Shown piece after piece: positions 51,445-63,539 of a stretch of DNA of 64,000 bases (positions are counted from its first letter, which is position 1; the number at the start of each line of letters is the position of its first letter). The DNA lies in the NCBI GenBank assembly GCA_031761405.1, contig JASEVX010000012.1, positions 23,086,723-23,150,722 on the forward strand, given 5' to 3'. The stretch comes from Serripes groenlandicus. Lineage: Eukaryota; Mollusca; Bivalvia; Cardiida; Cardiidae. A program made the translations under genes and the position numbers. Under the pieces are notes generated by a model. That model did not search any database. It was not told the DNA's origin and worked only from the letters and a program-made list of their open reading frames with translations.

Positions 51445-53578
51445 ACGAGAGAAGATAGAAAAGCTGCAAAATTAAAAGCATGAATGTGAAATTGGGAAAC
51501 TGCACTTGAATTATGTTTATTTTCTTCATTTTCTTCATAATAATTTCATTACTTTAAAAAAAAAAAGCATTAGGCATAACAGGTGTCGGGAAATTTTAAA
51601 TTTATTCTTTCGATGTATAAATAAACGTGATATAACATCTAATGATCATTACCTTTAAATAGTATAAATTAAAATTATATCTAAATGATATTGGACATTA
51701 TAACTCATGATCAACTTTTGCTACAATGCCATATATATTGATAAAGGATAGAGAAAGCTGCTGAGCACAAGGTGAACAATATCATTTAAATCAACGAATA
51801 ACGTTTTTTGCCGGTATTATTTGAGTATACAGTAATTTGAAATTAATTGTAAACGCTTTTATTTCTTATACATGTTTAACGGACTATGGTGCCGTCGAAA
51901 GCAATAGAGATCACGTTATGTTTCAAATATCATTTTCATTTTGTAACTGATAACATCGAGGATGTCTGATTCAAGTCTGCCAAAATATTTAAATTCATCT
52001 AGATGAAAGACGCTACAGATACATAGATGTAACTAGATTTTGACCAGATGGTAAGCATACTTTAATTGTTTTCTGTATCGAAAAATACTTAATTCCCGCT
52101 TATTAATAAATCCTGCCCTAGAAACAGACATGTTTATATACCTCTGTAGCAACCAGAGTTTGAAAACATTATGGAACAAAATACTGTACTATCAGAATGT
52201 AGCCCTTTCCCGCATACAACAAATATGCAATACTATATACACAATTGGATGGCGCTCTGCGAATACCAACCGTAGAAAATTTACGATCAGTTAACATCTT
52301 AATCAGTCTGATCTGGATCCATACGGTTCGCCAATTAGTCAGAGGGTTTTAAGAAACATATTCTTCATAATGTTGTCAAGATGTTTTAAAAGATGTGAGC
52401 TGCATACAATCGCATACATAACCTTTCCTATATTTTAATCTCTTCACTGTAATGTCACGCATATGAAACTAGTATGTATATGTACATTTGTATAATGGGC
52501 AGGAAGCCTCAATCACTTAATATATATATTATATTGTATTGTAAAGCAGTTTCCATTTGGATCCTTAGCAAGTCTGGCAGTCTGGCATTTTTTCACACAT
52601 GTGATGATTACCTTTTGCACCGCTCAATTAATTGTTTCCTTTCTCAACTTGTTTTCAAAGCAGATATCTGTAATAATGAGTAGTAAACTCCAAGAGTTAA
52701 AGCTTCATTAACATTTATTCTTTTGCTGTATAAATAAAAGTGATATAACCTTTAATGATCATTAGCTGTAATTTAAATGTTATCAATTGAAATGATAATT
52801 ATTGCAATAAGATTTAAATTATATTCATTAAAATATGGTTTAAATGATATTTCTCGAACATAGATTTAAATCATATTTCATGAAAATAGATTTAAATCAT
52901 ATTTCATGAAAATAGATTTAAATCATATTTCATGAAAATAGATTTAAAAGATATTTCTTGAAGTAACATTTTAATGATATTTATTGATATTTGTTTATGT
53001 GCTAAGATTACCCTCAGCACAGTCTTTAATTGGGCATTAGTACACATGACGTACTTATTCTAAAATGTCATACATCTATATATTTTTAAATGATAGAGAA
53101 TGCTCAGCACAAGACGAGCATTCTTATGAAAATCAACGAATAACGTTTCTTGCTGTTTAAGTATTATCTGAGTATACGGTTATTTGAAATTAATTATTAA
53201 CGCGTTTCTTTTACTTACATGTATAAGAGGCAGAGTTCACGTTATGTTTCAAATATCATTTTCATTCTGTAACTGATAACCTTCCTGAGTTACAGACAGG
53301 TTTTCACTAACGATCCATGGACTTTTCATTTAAGTCGAGGATGTCTGATTCAAGTCTGCCAACATATTTAAATTCATCTAGATGAAAGACGCTACAGATA
53401 CATAGATGTAACTAGATATTGACCAGATGGTAAGCATATTTTAATTGTTTTCTGTATCGAAAAATACTTAATTCTCGCTTATTAATAAATCCTGCCCTAG
53501 AAACAGACATATTTATATTCCTCTGTAGCAACGAGAGCTTGAAAACATTATGGAACAAAATAATGTACTTTCAGAATG

Positions 53579-53811
53579 TTGCCCTTTCCCACATACAGCA
53601 AATATGCAGCAGTCGACTTTGAAAACATGTAACCACAAATATGAAACATCTCCATAAGTGAAAGTATAAATATTGAATAGAGTTGAAAATAGTGTGGCAA
53701 AATGTAAAATTGCTTAATATGATAAATTTCTCCATTTGTCGCAATGTATTCAAAAGTTCTTTGCTGCGGAGGCGTAGGTACACCAAGCGTTTGAATGTGT
53801 GGAAGTGTTAA
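53579..53811. mobile_element. M1 MITE copy within the duplicated locus
   Basis: GCCCTTTCCCACATACAGCA to GAATGTGTGGAAGTGTTAA; an orthologous-position copy lies at 58517-58746. Confidence 0.8.
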
Positions 53812-53986
53812 GCATGCAAGGGGCCATTTCGCTAGAGTAAACAATGTTATCTGGGCTTAACTTAAACGTGACTGAGAGTTGATCGGTTTTAAGATTGTGA
53901 CTTAAGTTGATCACTTGGTGTTTACCGCCGTCTTTAACTGGTTCTTGCTCAATTAACATATACATGTATATCCCTTCTTGTTCGGA

Positions 53987-54184
53987 CCGGTGTAGCGTGC
54001 ATTTGTCGAGATCATGAAAAACACGAGACCAACCGGAAGTTTAACCCGTATTCTATTCACAAAATATTCTTCCGTCTCGTAAATTTCATGGCTACATGCC
54101 GGCTGACTTACACTTCCGGTGCGCATGCGCATTTGTAGTACATCTCGTGTTTTTTATGGACTTTAAAATTTCACGTTACACCGG
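53987..54184. mobile_element. MITE with ETS and NRF1-like motifs in its inverted repeats
   Basis: Ends CCGGTGTAGCGTG and CACGTTACACCGG. Inverted CATGAAAAACACGAG / CTCGTGTTTTTTATG and ACCGGAAGT / ACTTCCGGT pairs are nested inside. The right arm holds GGTGCGCATGCGCATTTG. Duplicate III lacks the insertion at the matching site (TTCGCACCGGTACACC, 58950). Confidence 0.7.
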
Positions 54185-54649
54185 CATATATGAACAGCTT
54201 ACTTGCGCTCATTCTTAGCGGAAGGCACCAGCACAGCACGGGACATAACGACACATATAGTTATTTTCGTTCTGGCGTGTTGTCGCGACTCAATATGCCA
54301 AATCATCATTTTTTTCGTGTTGTCGCATGCTGATGTGGTGGTGCCCTGCCGAGACGCTAACAAGAACCAGCACAAAACAAATCAGCCACCATACATATAG
54401 AAATCAGTATCATGTGAATTTCTTTTCTTACTGCAGATGCCTACACTAATATACAATCGTAAATGGACAAGGTCACCTTTATATATAGTTAGTTAAATGG
54501 CTATACCGGTTACCCAAATGTTGGACATTGATTAAGCGTATAACAAGCGTTAAACTGTTATTGTTAAGGTGTACATGTTTTTGTATTTTAATGCTGTATT
54601 ATGGGCCGGTGGCCTAAATTTCGAAATTAATATTAATTAATCTTGTATC

Positions 54650-54855
54650 GTGTAAATATGCAGCAGGCGACATTAAAACACAGTTAGTCAAATTATGGAA
54701 ACGTTCTATAAATGAGAGTTGAATTATTGAATAGAGTTGAAAACAATGTGGCAAAAGGAGAAATTGCTCGTAATGAGTAATTTCTACTTTTGCCACAACG
54801 TTTTCAAAAGTCGTCTGCTGCATAGACGCCAGGAAGCGTCTGTATGTTGATTAAG
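54650..54855. mobile_element. M1 MITE copy, ends degraded
   Basis: GCAGCAGGCGACATTAAAAC, core GAGAAATTGCTCGTAATGAG, GTCGTCTGCTGCATAGACGC. Confidence 0.7.
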
Positions 54856-55077
54856 ATTTTAGGCATCATATTAAGCCATTTGGAAGTTTTATCTATGGTC
54901 AAATATAATTCAGATTGGTGTTTATAGTTTGCGCAGTCTAATCTGGATCTGTAATGTCGATTGTTGTATAATACAAACAAAACAACAACACTGTGGAATA
55001 TGTACGGAATTGGTCGAATCATGACCGATTCATGCCGAAGACTACAACGACGGTTGTAATGGATTTCCCTAAATATG

Positions 55078-56490
55078 CGCTCAGGATTGTGGAGTTAGCA
55101 TTACGATTGTCTCGCTCGGGAAACGCGATGATATGAGCTGTCCCGCGAGAAAACCAACATTATGGCATCTGCGTAATGTATCGACCCAGATCAGCCTGCG
55201 CAGTCCGTGCATACTGATCCGGGCCGACACATTCCTTCTCAGGGGGATAGAGGTATAGAGTAACGATTCCTGAAACAAAAAATCCACAGGGGGCGAAAAG
55301 TGTCTATCCGGATAAGTCTGCATGGCATGCTTAAGCTGATCCGGGTCGACACTTTACGCAGAGTCCATATTGTTGGTTTTCTCGCGGGGCGTCTCATCTC
55401 CTTGAATAAGAATTTGAGCTTTGGATGAATTGATAAACGATTTCGTCATACTACAGAAAACGTTACTGTTAATATAGAAAATTGTCTTTGATGGAAATTT
55501 CCCCTTTTCCCTCTATGTTTATAGAAATATTCTATAGCAAAGATTGAGTAAATACATTTACTGTTATAAAAAGTGAGGTGTGAAAATTGTATAGGTATTC
55601 GCTAATCCTCTATTGTCACAAGGTGAGAAGTCCCATACTGTGAGTAACGATTGGGCTGTGAAGACAAGCTTTTATACGTGGAAAATGGCGCCCATTTTGG
55701 TAAGCAGTTTGTTTATTTGAAACTTGTATTTCTAATTTGAATTATATTTCTCTGTTTCATGTAAAGACAGGGACGTAGATAAGACTTACTACGCTCCTAG
55801 TGAAACTAAATAAGTTTCATTGTCGCATATATCGGTTTTCACTTGGCATTTGCTTGTGAATCGCAGATGTTAATTATTCAAATGTTCTCAATACATTCTT
55901 TCGATAAAGTAACCTACGTGAAAATGCTTTTATTTCAAATTTAAAAAGGCGTCTCCTATTGTTGGTATATGAATTAAAAACGGCTGAAGTCAAGAAATGA
56001 AAGGAAACAATAACAACAAGGGTATGTATTAGTCTGGTTCCATGTAAGTACATCTAGCATGAACCAACACTGTCGACTAGATTGGTCTCCGTCCCTTGTA
56101 CATGTCTATGTAGTAATTTGGTCAATATACAACTCTACAGCAGACCAATACACAACTAGATGTTTGGATGTTTCCCAACTTAACCCCATATTGAGGTTAC
56201 TCAACCGAACCGTGTAATGAAGAATATTCTTTTGAGTACCCACAACTTAAGGTTTGAATGTCAAACAATGATTATAGAACATCACGTTTGTCATTTATCT
56301 AGACCTCTGCATAAGATACAAACACTTTTTATTTCAGATTTGTGCCGAACTTTGGAGAATTACAAGATGTGGAAAGCATGGTATCTAAAATCTTTGAGAG
56401 AAGACTGGAAATCCATTAGACTTTAATGTATGATATTGTGTAATATGTAAGTTCGTTATTACACTTTTAATCCAAATGTAAATTATTGTT
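55078..56490 (+). repeat. Segmental duplicate B (contiguous copy)
   Basis: Both parts of duplicate A lie side by side here, joined at about 56166 (AACTAGATGTTTGGATGTTT). In copy A about 1.6 kb separates them. It contains an M2 copy at 55131-55397 and the exon-like end at about 56337-56426. Confidence 0.85.
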
Positions 56491-56715
56491 TAGCCCTTTC
56501 CAACATACATATGCTTTCTGAAGCTTCTGCAGCACTCGACTTTTGAAAACAATTACCAAAGAAGGAAATGCTTATAGTGAACGGTTTCTCTTTTTGACAC
56601 ATTGTTTTCAACTCTTTTCAATGAGTATTCTTTTATTGATTTATAGACATATTGCCGATCTTTGTAAACATGTTTTCAAAGTCGTCTGCTGCAGATTTGG
56701 AGCGTGCGTTAAGGG
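56490..56715. mobile_element. M1 MITE copy
   Basis: TTTAGCCCTTTCCAACATAC left; AAAGTCGTCTGCTGCAGATT right; the terminal GGGAAAGGG is lost. Confidence 0.7.
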
Positions 56716-56771
56716 TCAATATATGAGTAGATTTTTGCAACTTGACAACATCTGTAGAAATCAACATAATT

Positions 56772-57292
56772 AAGCCGTCCCGCGAGAAAACCAACATTGT
56801 GGACTTTGCGTAAAGTATCAACCCGGATCAGCCTAAGCATGCCGCGCAGGCATACCCGATAGACACGTTTCCTGTGGATTTTATGTTTCAGGAATCGTTA
56901 CTCTATACCTCTATCCACATGAGACGGAAGCCCGGCCGGGTAGCTCAATTGGTAGCGTATCTGACTCGTGATCTGGAGGTCACGGGTTCGATACCCGGTT
57001 GCGGCGACATTCTTTCGGGCGATGTTTTCCATTGCCTCTCACCTCTGATCTATGTGAGAAAGTAGTCAGTGGCTTCGAAAGAATGTTGTGTAAGTACTGG
57101 TGTGGGAAAGCCAGGAAAACATGGGTAGGTGCACTGACCGCCGTGATATGACCAAAGCTGTTGAAAGCGGCGTTAAACTCCAAACAAACAAACAAACAAA
57201 ACATGAGACGGAATGTATCGGCTCGGATCAGTCTACGCGGACTGCGCAGGCTGATCTGGTTCGATAAATTACGGGACGGCTCATATGTGATA
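56772..57292. mobile_element. M2 MITE interrupted by a SINE
   Basis: AAGCCGTCCCGCGAGAAAAC left end; ACGGGACGGCTCATATG right end; the SINE at 56930-57200 splits it after GAGACGGAA. Confidence 0.85.
56930..57200 (+). mobile_element. SINE A with exact 13-bp target duplication
   Basis: ACATGAGACGGAA at 56917-56929 and 57201-57213. Head GGGTAGCTCAATTGGTAGCG, B box GGGTTCGATACCCGG, body TGACCGCCGTGATATGACCA, GAAAGCGGCGTTAAACTCC and an (AAAC)n tail. The tidy structure suggests a young insertion. Confidence 0.92.
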
Positions 57293-57299
57293 TTTGAAA

Positions 57300-57570
57300 G
57301 TTTTATTGAATTGTACTTTTTTAGGAAGAATCATTTTGACATTGAGTTGTAAACATCGCGGGACAATGAGAAATTGTTGGTTTTGAGTAGTTCTCCTTTC
57401 TGATAGTCGTCTGCTTTAGAAGCTTCAGAGCTCTTTTCATGTTAAAAGTTAAACATTGCCCAAATGCAAACACATTTTTGATCCATTTGCAGCAGATAGC
57501 CTTTGAAACAATGTGGCAAGAGTAGAACTCGCTAGAAATTATAAATTTCTCCTTTTGTATCTTTGTTTCA
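57300..57570. mobile_element. Degraded M1 remnants
   Basis: TGAGAAATTGTTGGTTTTGA, TAGTCGTCTGCTTTAGAAGC, then GATCCATTTGCAGCAGATAG and ATAAATTTCTCCTTTTGTAT. Confidence 0.5.
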
Positions 57571-58516
57571 ATGCGTATGAAAACAACTTACTTTCAATTA
57601 AAGTGATTTATTTTCTTCATTTTTTCATAATAATTTCATTACTTTAAAAAAAAAAAGCATTCTGCAGAGGCAAAGCACGCGTTGGGAAAATTAAGATTCA
57701 TTCTTTCGACGTATAAATAAACTTATAAAACTTATAGAACATCTAATGATCATTACCTGTGATTTAAATAGTATAAATTGAAATTATATCTAAATGATAT
57801 TCATTGCAATAATATTTGAATTATATTCATTGAAATAAGATTAAAATGATATTTCTTAAAACTATATTTAAATGATATGTATTGTAAATAGATTGAAATG
57901 ATATTTATTGAACTTACATTTAAATGTTATTTATTGATTTTTATTCATGTGTTGAAATATCTCTCAGTGCATTCTTTAATTGGGCATTATAACTCATGAT
58001 TAACTGATGCTACAATGCAATATATATTTATATATTGATAAAGGATAGAGAATGCCCAGCACAAGGTGAACAATATCATTTAAATCAACGAATAAAGTTT
58101 CTTGCCGTTTAATTATTATTTGAGTATACAGTAATTCGAAATTAATTATAAACGCTTTTATTTCATATACAAGTAAAACATGTTTCAAATATCATTTATA
58201 TTTGGTAACTGATAATCTTCCTGAGTTACAGACAGGTTTTCACTAAAAATATCCATGGAATTTTAATTTCAGTCGATGATGTCTGATTCAAATCTGCCAA
58301 AATGTTTAAATTCATCTAGATGAAAGACGCTACAGACACATAGATGTAACTAGATTTCGACCAGATGGTAAGCATACTTAATTGTTTTCTGTATCGAAAA
58401 AGACTTAATTCCCGCTTATTAATAAATCCTGTCCTATAAACAGACATATTTATATATCTCTGTAGCAACCAGAGTTTGAAAACATTATGGAACAAAATAC
58501 TGTACTATCAGAATGT

Positions 58517-58746
58517 AGCCATTTCCCGCATACAGCAAATATGCAGCAGTCGATTTTGAAAACATGCAACCAAAAATATGGAACATCTCTATAAGTGAAA
58601 GTATAAATATTGAATAGAGTTGAAAATAGTGTGGCAAAATGTAAAATTGCTTAATATGATCAATTTCTCCTTTTGTCGCAATGTATTCAAAAGTCGTTTG
58701 TTGCGGAGGCGTAGGGCCACCAAGCGTTTGAATGTGTGGAAGGGTA
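58517..58746. mobile_element. M1 MITE copy within the duplicated locus
   Basis: GCCATTTCCCGCATACAGCA to GAATGTGTGGAAGGGTAAA. Fragments at the equivalent place in the other duplicates are at 52199 and 59863. Confidence 0.8.
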
Positions 58747-60169
58747 AAGCACGCAAAGAGTTAACAATGTTATCTGGGCTAAACTTAAACGTGACTACGA
58801 GTTGATCGGTTTTAAGATTGTGACTTAACTTGATCCCTTGGTGTTTAACGTCGTCTTTAACTGGTTCTTGCTCAATTAACATATACATGTATATCCCGTG
58901 TTTAACTGGTTCTTGCTCAATTAAGATATACATGTATATCACGTCTTGTTCGCACCGGTACACCGTACTACATTCTTCCCGCTGCATACAATCGCAAACA
59001 TAACCTTTCCTATATTTGAATCTCTTCACTGTTATGTCACGCATATGAAACTATTATGTATATGTTTATTTGTATAATGTGTCGGAAGCCTCAATTACTT
59101 AATAAATATATTATATTGTATTGTAAAGCAGTTTCCATTTGGATCCTTAGCATACATGTGCAGTCTGGCATATTTTCACACATGTAATGATAACCTTAAG
59201 GTTGGCTTTCCTGGAGAACCGCTCAATTAATTGTTTCCTTTCTCAACTTGTTTTCAAAGCAGATATCAGTAATGATGAGTATTATACTCCAAGAGTTAAA
59301 GGTTCATTAACATTTATTCTTTTGCTGTATAAATAAGTTATATAACCTTTAATGGTCATTAGCTGTAATTTAAATGGTATCAATTGAAATGATAATTATT
59401 GCAATAAGATTTAAATTATATTAGTATTATTTGAGTATACAGTAATTTGAAATTAATTATTAACGCGTTTCTTTCACATACATGTATAACGGACTATGGT
59501 GCCGTCAGAGGCAGAGATCACGTTATGTTTCAAATATCATTTTCATTTTGTAACTGATAACATTCCTGAGTTACAGACAGGTTTTCACTAACAAGATTCG
59601 TGGACTTTTCATTTCAGTCGAGGATGTCTGGTTCAAAGCTGCCAACATATTTAAATTCATCTGAATGAAAGACATTACAGATACATAGATGTAACTAGAT
59701 TTTGACCAGATGGTAAGCATACTTTAATTGTTTTCTGAAAATGAAATGACATAAACCGCATATCACTGAATCCTGCTCTAGAAACTCACATATTTGTATA
59801 CTTATACAGCAGCTAGAGTTTGAAAACATCACAGAACAAAAGTGCTGAACTATTACAATGTAGCCCTACCCCACATGCAAGAAATATGCAGTAGACGACT
59901 TTAAAAACATGTATGCAAAACCCTGTCATGGGGCACTTACGCTCGAGGTAACTAGGTTATCTGGGCTGAAATTAAACTTGACAGAGAGTTTATACCTATT
60001 AACATTGTGATTAAATTTGAAACATTTGTATGTAACGCCGTCTTTAACAGGGTTTTGTTTCACCTAACCTATATATACGTCCCGTCTTTGTCGCACCAGG
60101 ACTCCGCATTACATTATTCCCTGGAAGTTAGCCACCTTCCTACATATATTAGTTTTAGCCCAAGACGGC

Positions 60170-60300
60170 TCAATTATTATACTTATTTTCGCAAATACTT
60201 TTAATTTGTCAATCACCGAAAAGAAACAATGACCTAGCCGGGGATCGAGCTCACACGACCCCTTGAGATTGATACAAGTAACACTCGTCGTTACCAACTA
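60170..60300 (-). mobile_element. tRNA-like SINE head, minus strand
   Basis: Minus strand: TGTTTAGTTGGTAACGACGA (A box) and GTGTGAGCTCGATCCCCGGC (B box). Confidence 0.5.
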
Positions 60301-61036
60301 AACAGACACTACTATACACAATTTGACAACGCTCCGCGAATACCAACCGTAGGAAATTTGCGATCAGTGAAGATCCATATCGGTCCGCGCATTCTGGCAG
60401 TTCGATCTGGATCCACAATGTTCGCAAATTAGTCAGATAGGGTTGCAAGAAACCGTTTCTTCTTCTACACAATGAACTATTTACTCTTTTGTCAGGATTG
60501 TTTAATACATGTGTGTTGCTTATACTCGCATACAGAACCTTTTCTATATTTGAATCCTTCACTGTGATATGACGCATATGAACTTATTATGCATATGTAA
60601 ATTTGTATAAAGGGCCAGATGCTGAATACACACATTGTACTTGCAGTATACATTTGGATCATTAGCATGAATGTTTAGTCTGGCATTTGTTCACACATGT
60701 GTAATTACGCTAACGATGGTTTTCCTGGAGCACCGCGCATTTGTTTGTTTCCTTTTTTTCAACTTGTTTTCAAAGCAGATATCTGAACTAATGAGTATTA
60801 TACTCCAAGAGTTAAAGGATCGTGATGTATATTTACAACATTGTAACAGGTGATTGATCAATAACATTTTAAAAGGTACAGTTATATCATCAGCACAACC
60901 ATTTCCTTCATGATTTAGCATCTCTTATTGAGAAAATGCAAACCTGTTCCACAATGTTGCATTTCTTCTTCAAAAGATGATACATTAAGCTTTTGATCAA
61001 ATTTGGTGTTTGCTGTTATATGTTCTCTTCGCCGTT

Positions 61037-61175
61037 TTAACCCTTTCCCACCTGCAGACGTATTTTGACGCAATAGCAGCAGACGACTTTTGAAAACATT
61101 GTGGCCAAAGGAGGAATTGCTCATGATCTTTTAAGGAGATTTTTCAGGTTTTTGTCACTATGTATTCAAAGTCGT
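61037..61175. mobile_element. M1 MITE copy, right end lost
   Basis: TTAACCCTTTCCCACCTGCA and AGCAGCAGACGACTTTTGAA; stops at TATTCAAAGTCGTTAATATG. From 61180 to 61388 I see no gene. Confidence 0.75.
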
Positions 61176-61388
61176 TAATATGCCGGGTTAGCTCGCGCGA
61201 CGTCGAAAAGCAGAACTTTCGCATTTGATCAAGTGTTCTTTTCCAATCACGAAACGCCAAACATAGGCTGTTAATCATTACAGAAATACTATCATTTTCA
61301 AAATCCGTATTTTTCAGGATGTTGTCTGTCGAGCTCTAATAGGACGAAGCGGAACTGTATACACACCGTGATGTGACATGTATGATTA

Positions 61389-61558
61389 TGTGAATAAACA
61401 AATAGACAGACAATACTATTATATGATTCTGTGAATAAACAAATAGACGGACAATACTATTATATGATTCTGTGAATAAACAAATAGACAGACAATACTA
61501 TTATATGATTCTGTGAATAAACAAATAGACAGACAATACTATTATATGATTCTGTGAT
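61389..61558. repeat. 41-bp tandem repeat, four copies
   Basis: TGAATAAACAAATAGACAGA at 61391, 61432, 61473 and 61514, exactly 41 bp apart with one or two differences; it ends at TGTGATTTCAACAATTTC. Confidence 0.92.
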
Positions 61559-61559
61559 T

Positions 61560-61870
61560 TCAACAATTTCGAACCCGCGACCTTCTGGACCCGTGGCGGA
61601 CCACGACACCAACGATGCGGTTATTAAATAAAGATAGAAAACAAGACATCATTCGTACTCAAACTTGTGTGTGTATATGAGCCTCATCTAGTGGTTTCCG
61701 GTCTGAATGCATCTGCGTACAGTGAAGACTCGGGCGAACAATTGCATCCGTACAGTCTCGCCAAAGCCTTTACTGTCCTGACCGTCTGCATGTTATATAG
61801 GCCCGAATGCATCTTTGGACAAAAACAAAACAAAACCGTAGTAATTTGTACCTTTAGCAGAACGTTTTAA
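61560..61870. mobile_element. tRNA-like head (minus) and dispersed-repeat text
   Basis: Minus strand GTGTCGTGGTCCGCCACGGG and GGTCGCGGGTTCGAAATTG are tRNA-like. The following open frame (CATCTGCGTACAGTGAAGAC region) is not a recognised protein. Confidence 0.35.
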
Positions 61871-62145
61871 ACAATTTTATAATGAAGGTTTCATTTTTTG
61901 AGGTTTTCTTCATTGTTGTATGTGGGAAAATGTAAATGAAATGGTTGAATCCCAAATTAATATAAAGTATATATTTTATAATGAGATTATTATTTCATTG
62001 TAAAGTAATGTAGTTTAGTAATTAATTAGCTCTTCCAACCAATTATATCATCCTTTAACAGTTTACCTAATTTGAGTGTCTGCTTTGAAAACACTTGTAG
62101 ACAAAAACGTTAAGCACCTATGTTCAATGCATGGTTAGTAGGTAA

Positions 62146-62372
62146 CCCTTTGTCACATGCAGATGCATTTTGACGCATCTGCTTCAGATCACGTTTGTAA
62201 ATATTATGGGAAAATGAGATTGTTCATAACGACATTTTCTCCTTTTGCAACAATGTTTACAACTGTTATGCTCCGGATCATACATTGATGTTTAGAGTTG
62301 TTACATACCTTTGCCCATATAGTTTCAAAGACGTCTACCACATATTTATTGTATAAGGGGTGGGAAAATAAG
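62146..62372. mobile_element. M1 MITE copy, degraded
   Basis: AACCCTTTGTCACATGCAGA left; CAAAGACGTCTACCACATAT and AAGGGGTGGGAAAATAAG right. Confidence 0.65.
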
Positions 62373-62439
62373 TCTCTATGTGTATGATTTATACTTTTCA
62401 ACAATGTTTTAAAATTTGAAACGTCAACATCGTCTATAT

Positions 62440-62600
62440 GATGGAACGGCTATGATGTATTTATTGAAAACTGTTGAAAACAATATGGCAAAAGTAGAAA
62501 TTGCGCATTATCAACAAGCAATGTCTACTTTTGACACCATATTTTCAATGTCGTCTGCTGCAGAGACGTCAGAAAGTGTATACATGTGCGAAACGGTTAA
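62440..62600. mobile_element. M1 MITE copy, left end lost
   Basis: GTTGAAAACAATATGGCAAA, AATGTCGTCTGCTGCAGAGA, ATGTGCGAAACGGTTAA. Confidence 0.7.
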
Positions 62601-62772
62601 CTTATGTAGGTTTTTATTCAGATATTAACAATGCAGACAACTCTAAATAAAGGGAAAATATTGAACTCCTTTCTATAATTTAATATGATGTTTTGAAAAA
62701 GATATTTGCTGGGATTTGTATTTTTCTATATTATATTATCTTAAAATCAATCTCGAAAACACTCTTTAATTT

Positions 62773-62979
62773 TTAACCCTTCCCCACATAAGTAAATGTG
62801 CAAGTGACGACTATGTAACCAACTACCATAAACACGAGGAGTATCTTAAAAGATGTATGTGTACTTATTGAATAGAGTTGAAAACATTGTGATAAAAGTA
62901 GACTTTGCTCATTGTGAGAAAGCAATGTTTACTTCTGACACCATATTTTCAAAGCGTCTACATGTTGGGAAACGGTTAA
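62773..62979. mobile_element. M1 MITE copy, both TTAA ends
   Basis: TTAACCCTTCCCCACATAAG to ATGTTGGGAAACGGTTAA. Confidence 0.78.
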
Positions 62980-63539
62980 CGGATAAAGATTTCTTTCAGA
63001 TATTTACAATGCAGACAACTCAAGAAATAGAATACTAAGGAAAACTCCTTTCTGTAGTTAAATGTTACTCTGTGAAAACCAGCCATAACCTAAATATTGC
63101 AGTTGTCGGTAAATGATACTGCTGTACAGAAGTTTCTTGAAACGTTCTATGAACGAATTGGCGAACAGTGAAGATCCCAATCAGAATGTCCTGATGTGAT
63201 GGCTGATCTCGATCTACACTGGTCCCAAATGCCTCGAGGTTGGTTTTCGCAGACATCCATACATAAACTGAGACTATTTTAAAATTGTTAAAAAAAGTTG
63301 CAATTCTCCTTTTAGAAGAAAAGAAAAGAACTTGACAAAAATGCATATATACGAGTACATTGAAATGAGCCGCGATTGAGGATTTGAGGTCTTATTGAAT
63401 TTTCGGTTAGGCATCTTTTAAAGTTAAATTTACAAATAATTACAACTCTAGTTTTATTTGATAAACTATGCATTTTACTATGTATACTACGCGAAGCGGA
63501 CAGTGGACAGTCTAAATAGGTTGTGCTTATATACAAACT

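Larger units (their letters stand above)
51525..60860. repeat. Cluster of four diverged duplicates of one 1-1.5 kb locus
   Basis: Shared landmarks recur at about 51.5-52.7, 52.7-54.0, 57.6-59.3 and 59.3-60.9 kb: TCATTACTTTAAAAAAAAAA (51548, 57637), CTGATTCAAGTCTGCCAAAA-type text (51966, 53346, 58282, 59627), GACCAGATGGTAAGCATACT, an M1 copy at the same place, and GTCACGCATATGAAACT. Runs of ATTTAAATCATATTTCATGA (52800-52990) are local expansions. I find no intact reading frame. Confidence 0.75.

Noticed and set aside
53750..60140. Minus-strand peptide 'HNLKTDQLSVTFKLSPDNIV' apparently conserved in three duplicates
   Set aside because: Codon-by-codon comparison of the copies at 53.9, 58.8 and 60.0 kb shows changes spread evenly over all three codon positions and mostly amino-acid altering, plus a stop in one copy. 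That is neutral drift of duplicated noncoding DNA.
52390..60600. Minus-strand peptide 'ITVKRFKYRKGYVCDC' repeated in the cluster
   Set aside because: It abuts the LINE-like 3' tail signature in each copy, one copy carries a frame-breaking deletion, and no acceptor with a pyrimidine tract precedes it.
61667..61870. Open frame starting 'MCVYEPHLVVSGLN'
   Set aside because: No recognisable domain, no splice sites, and it lies among tRNA-like and tandem repeat fragments.
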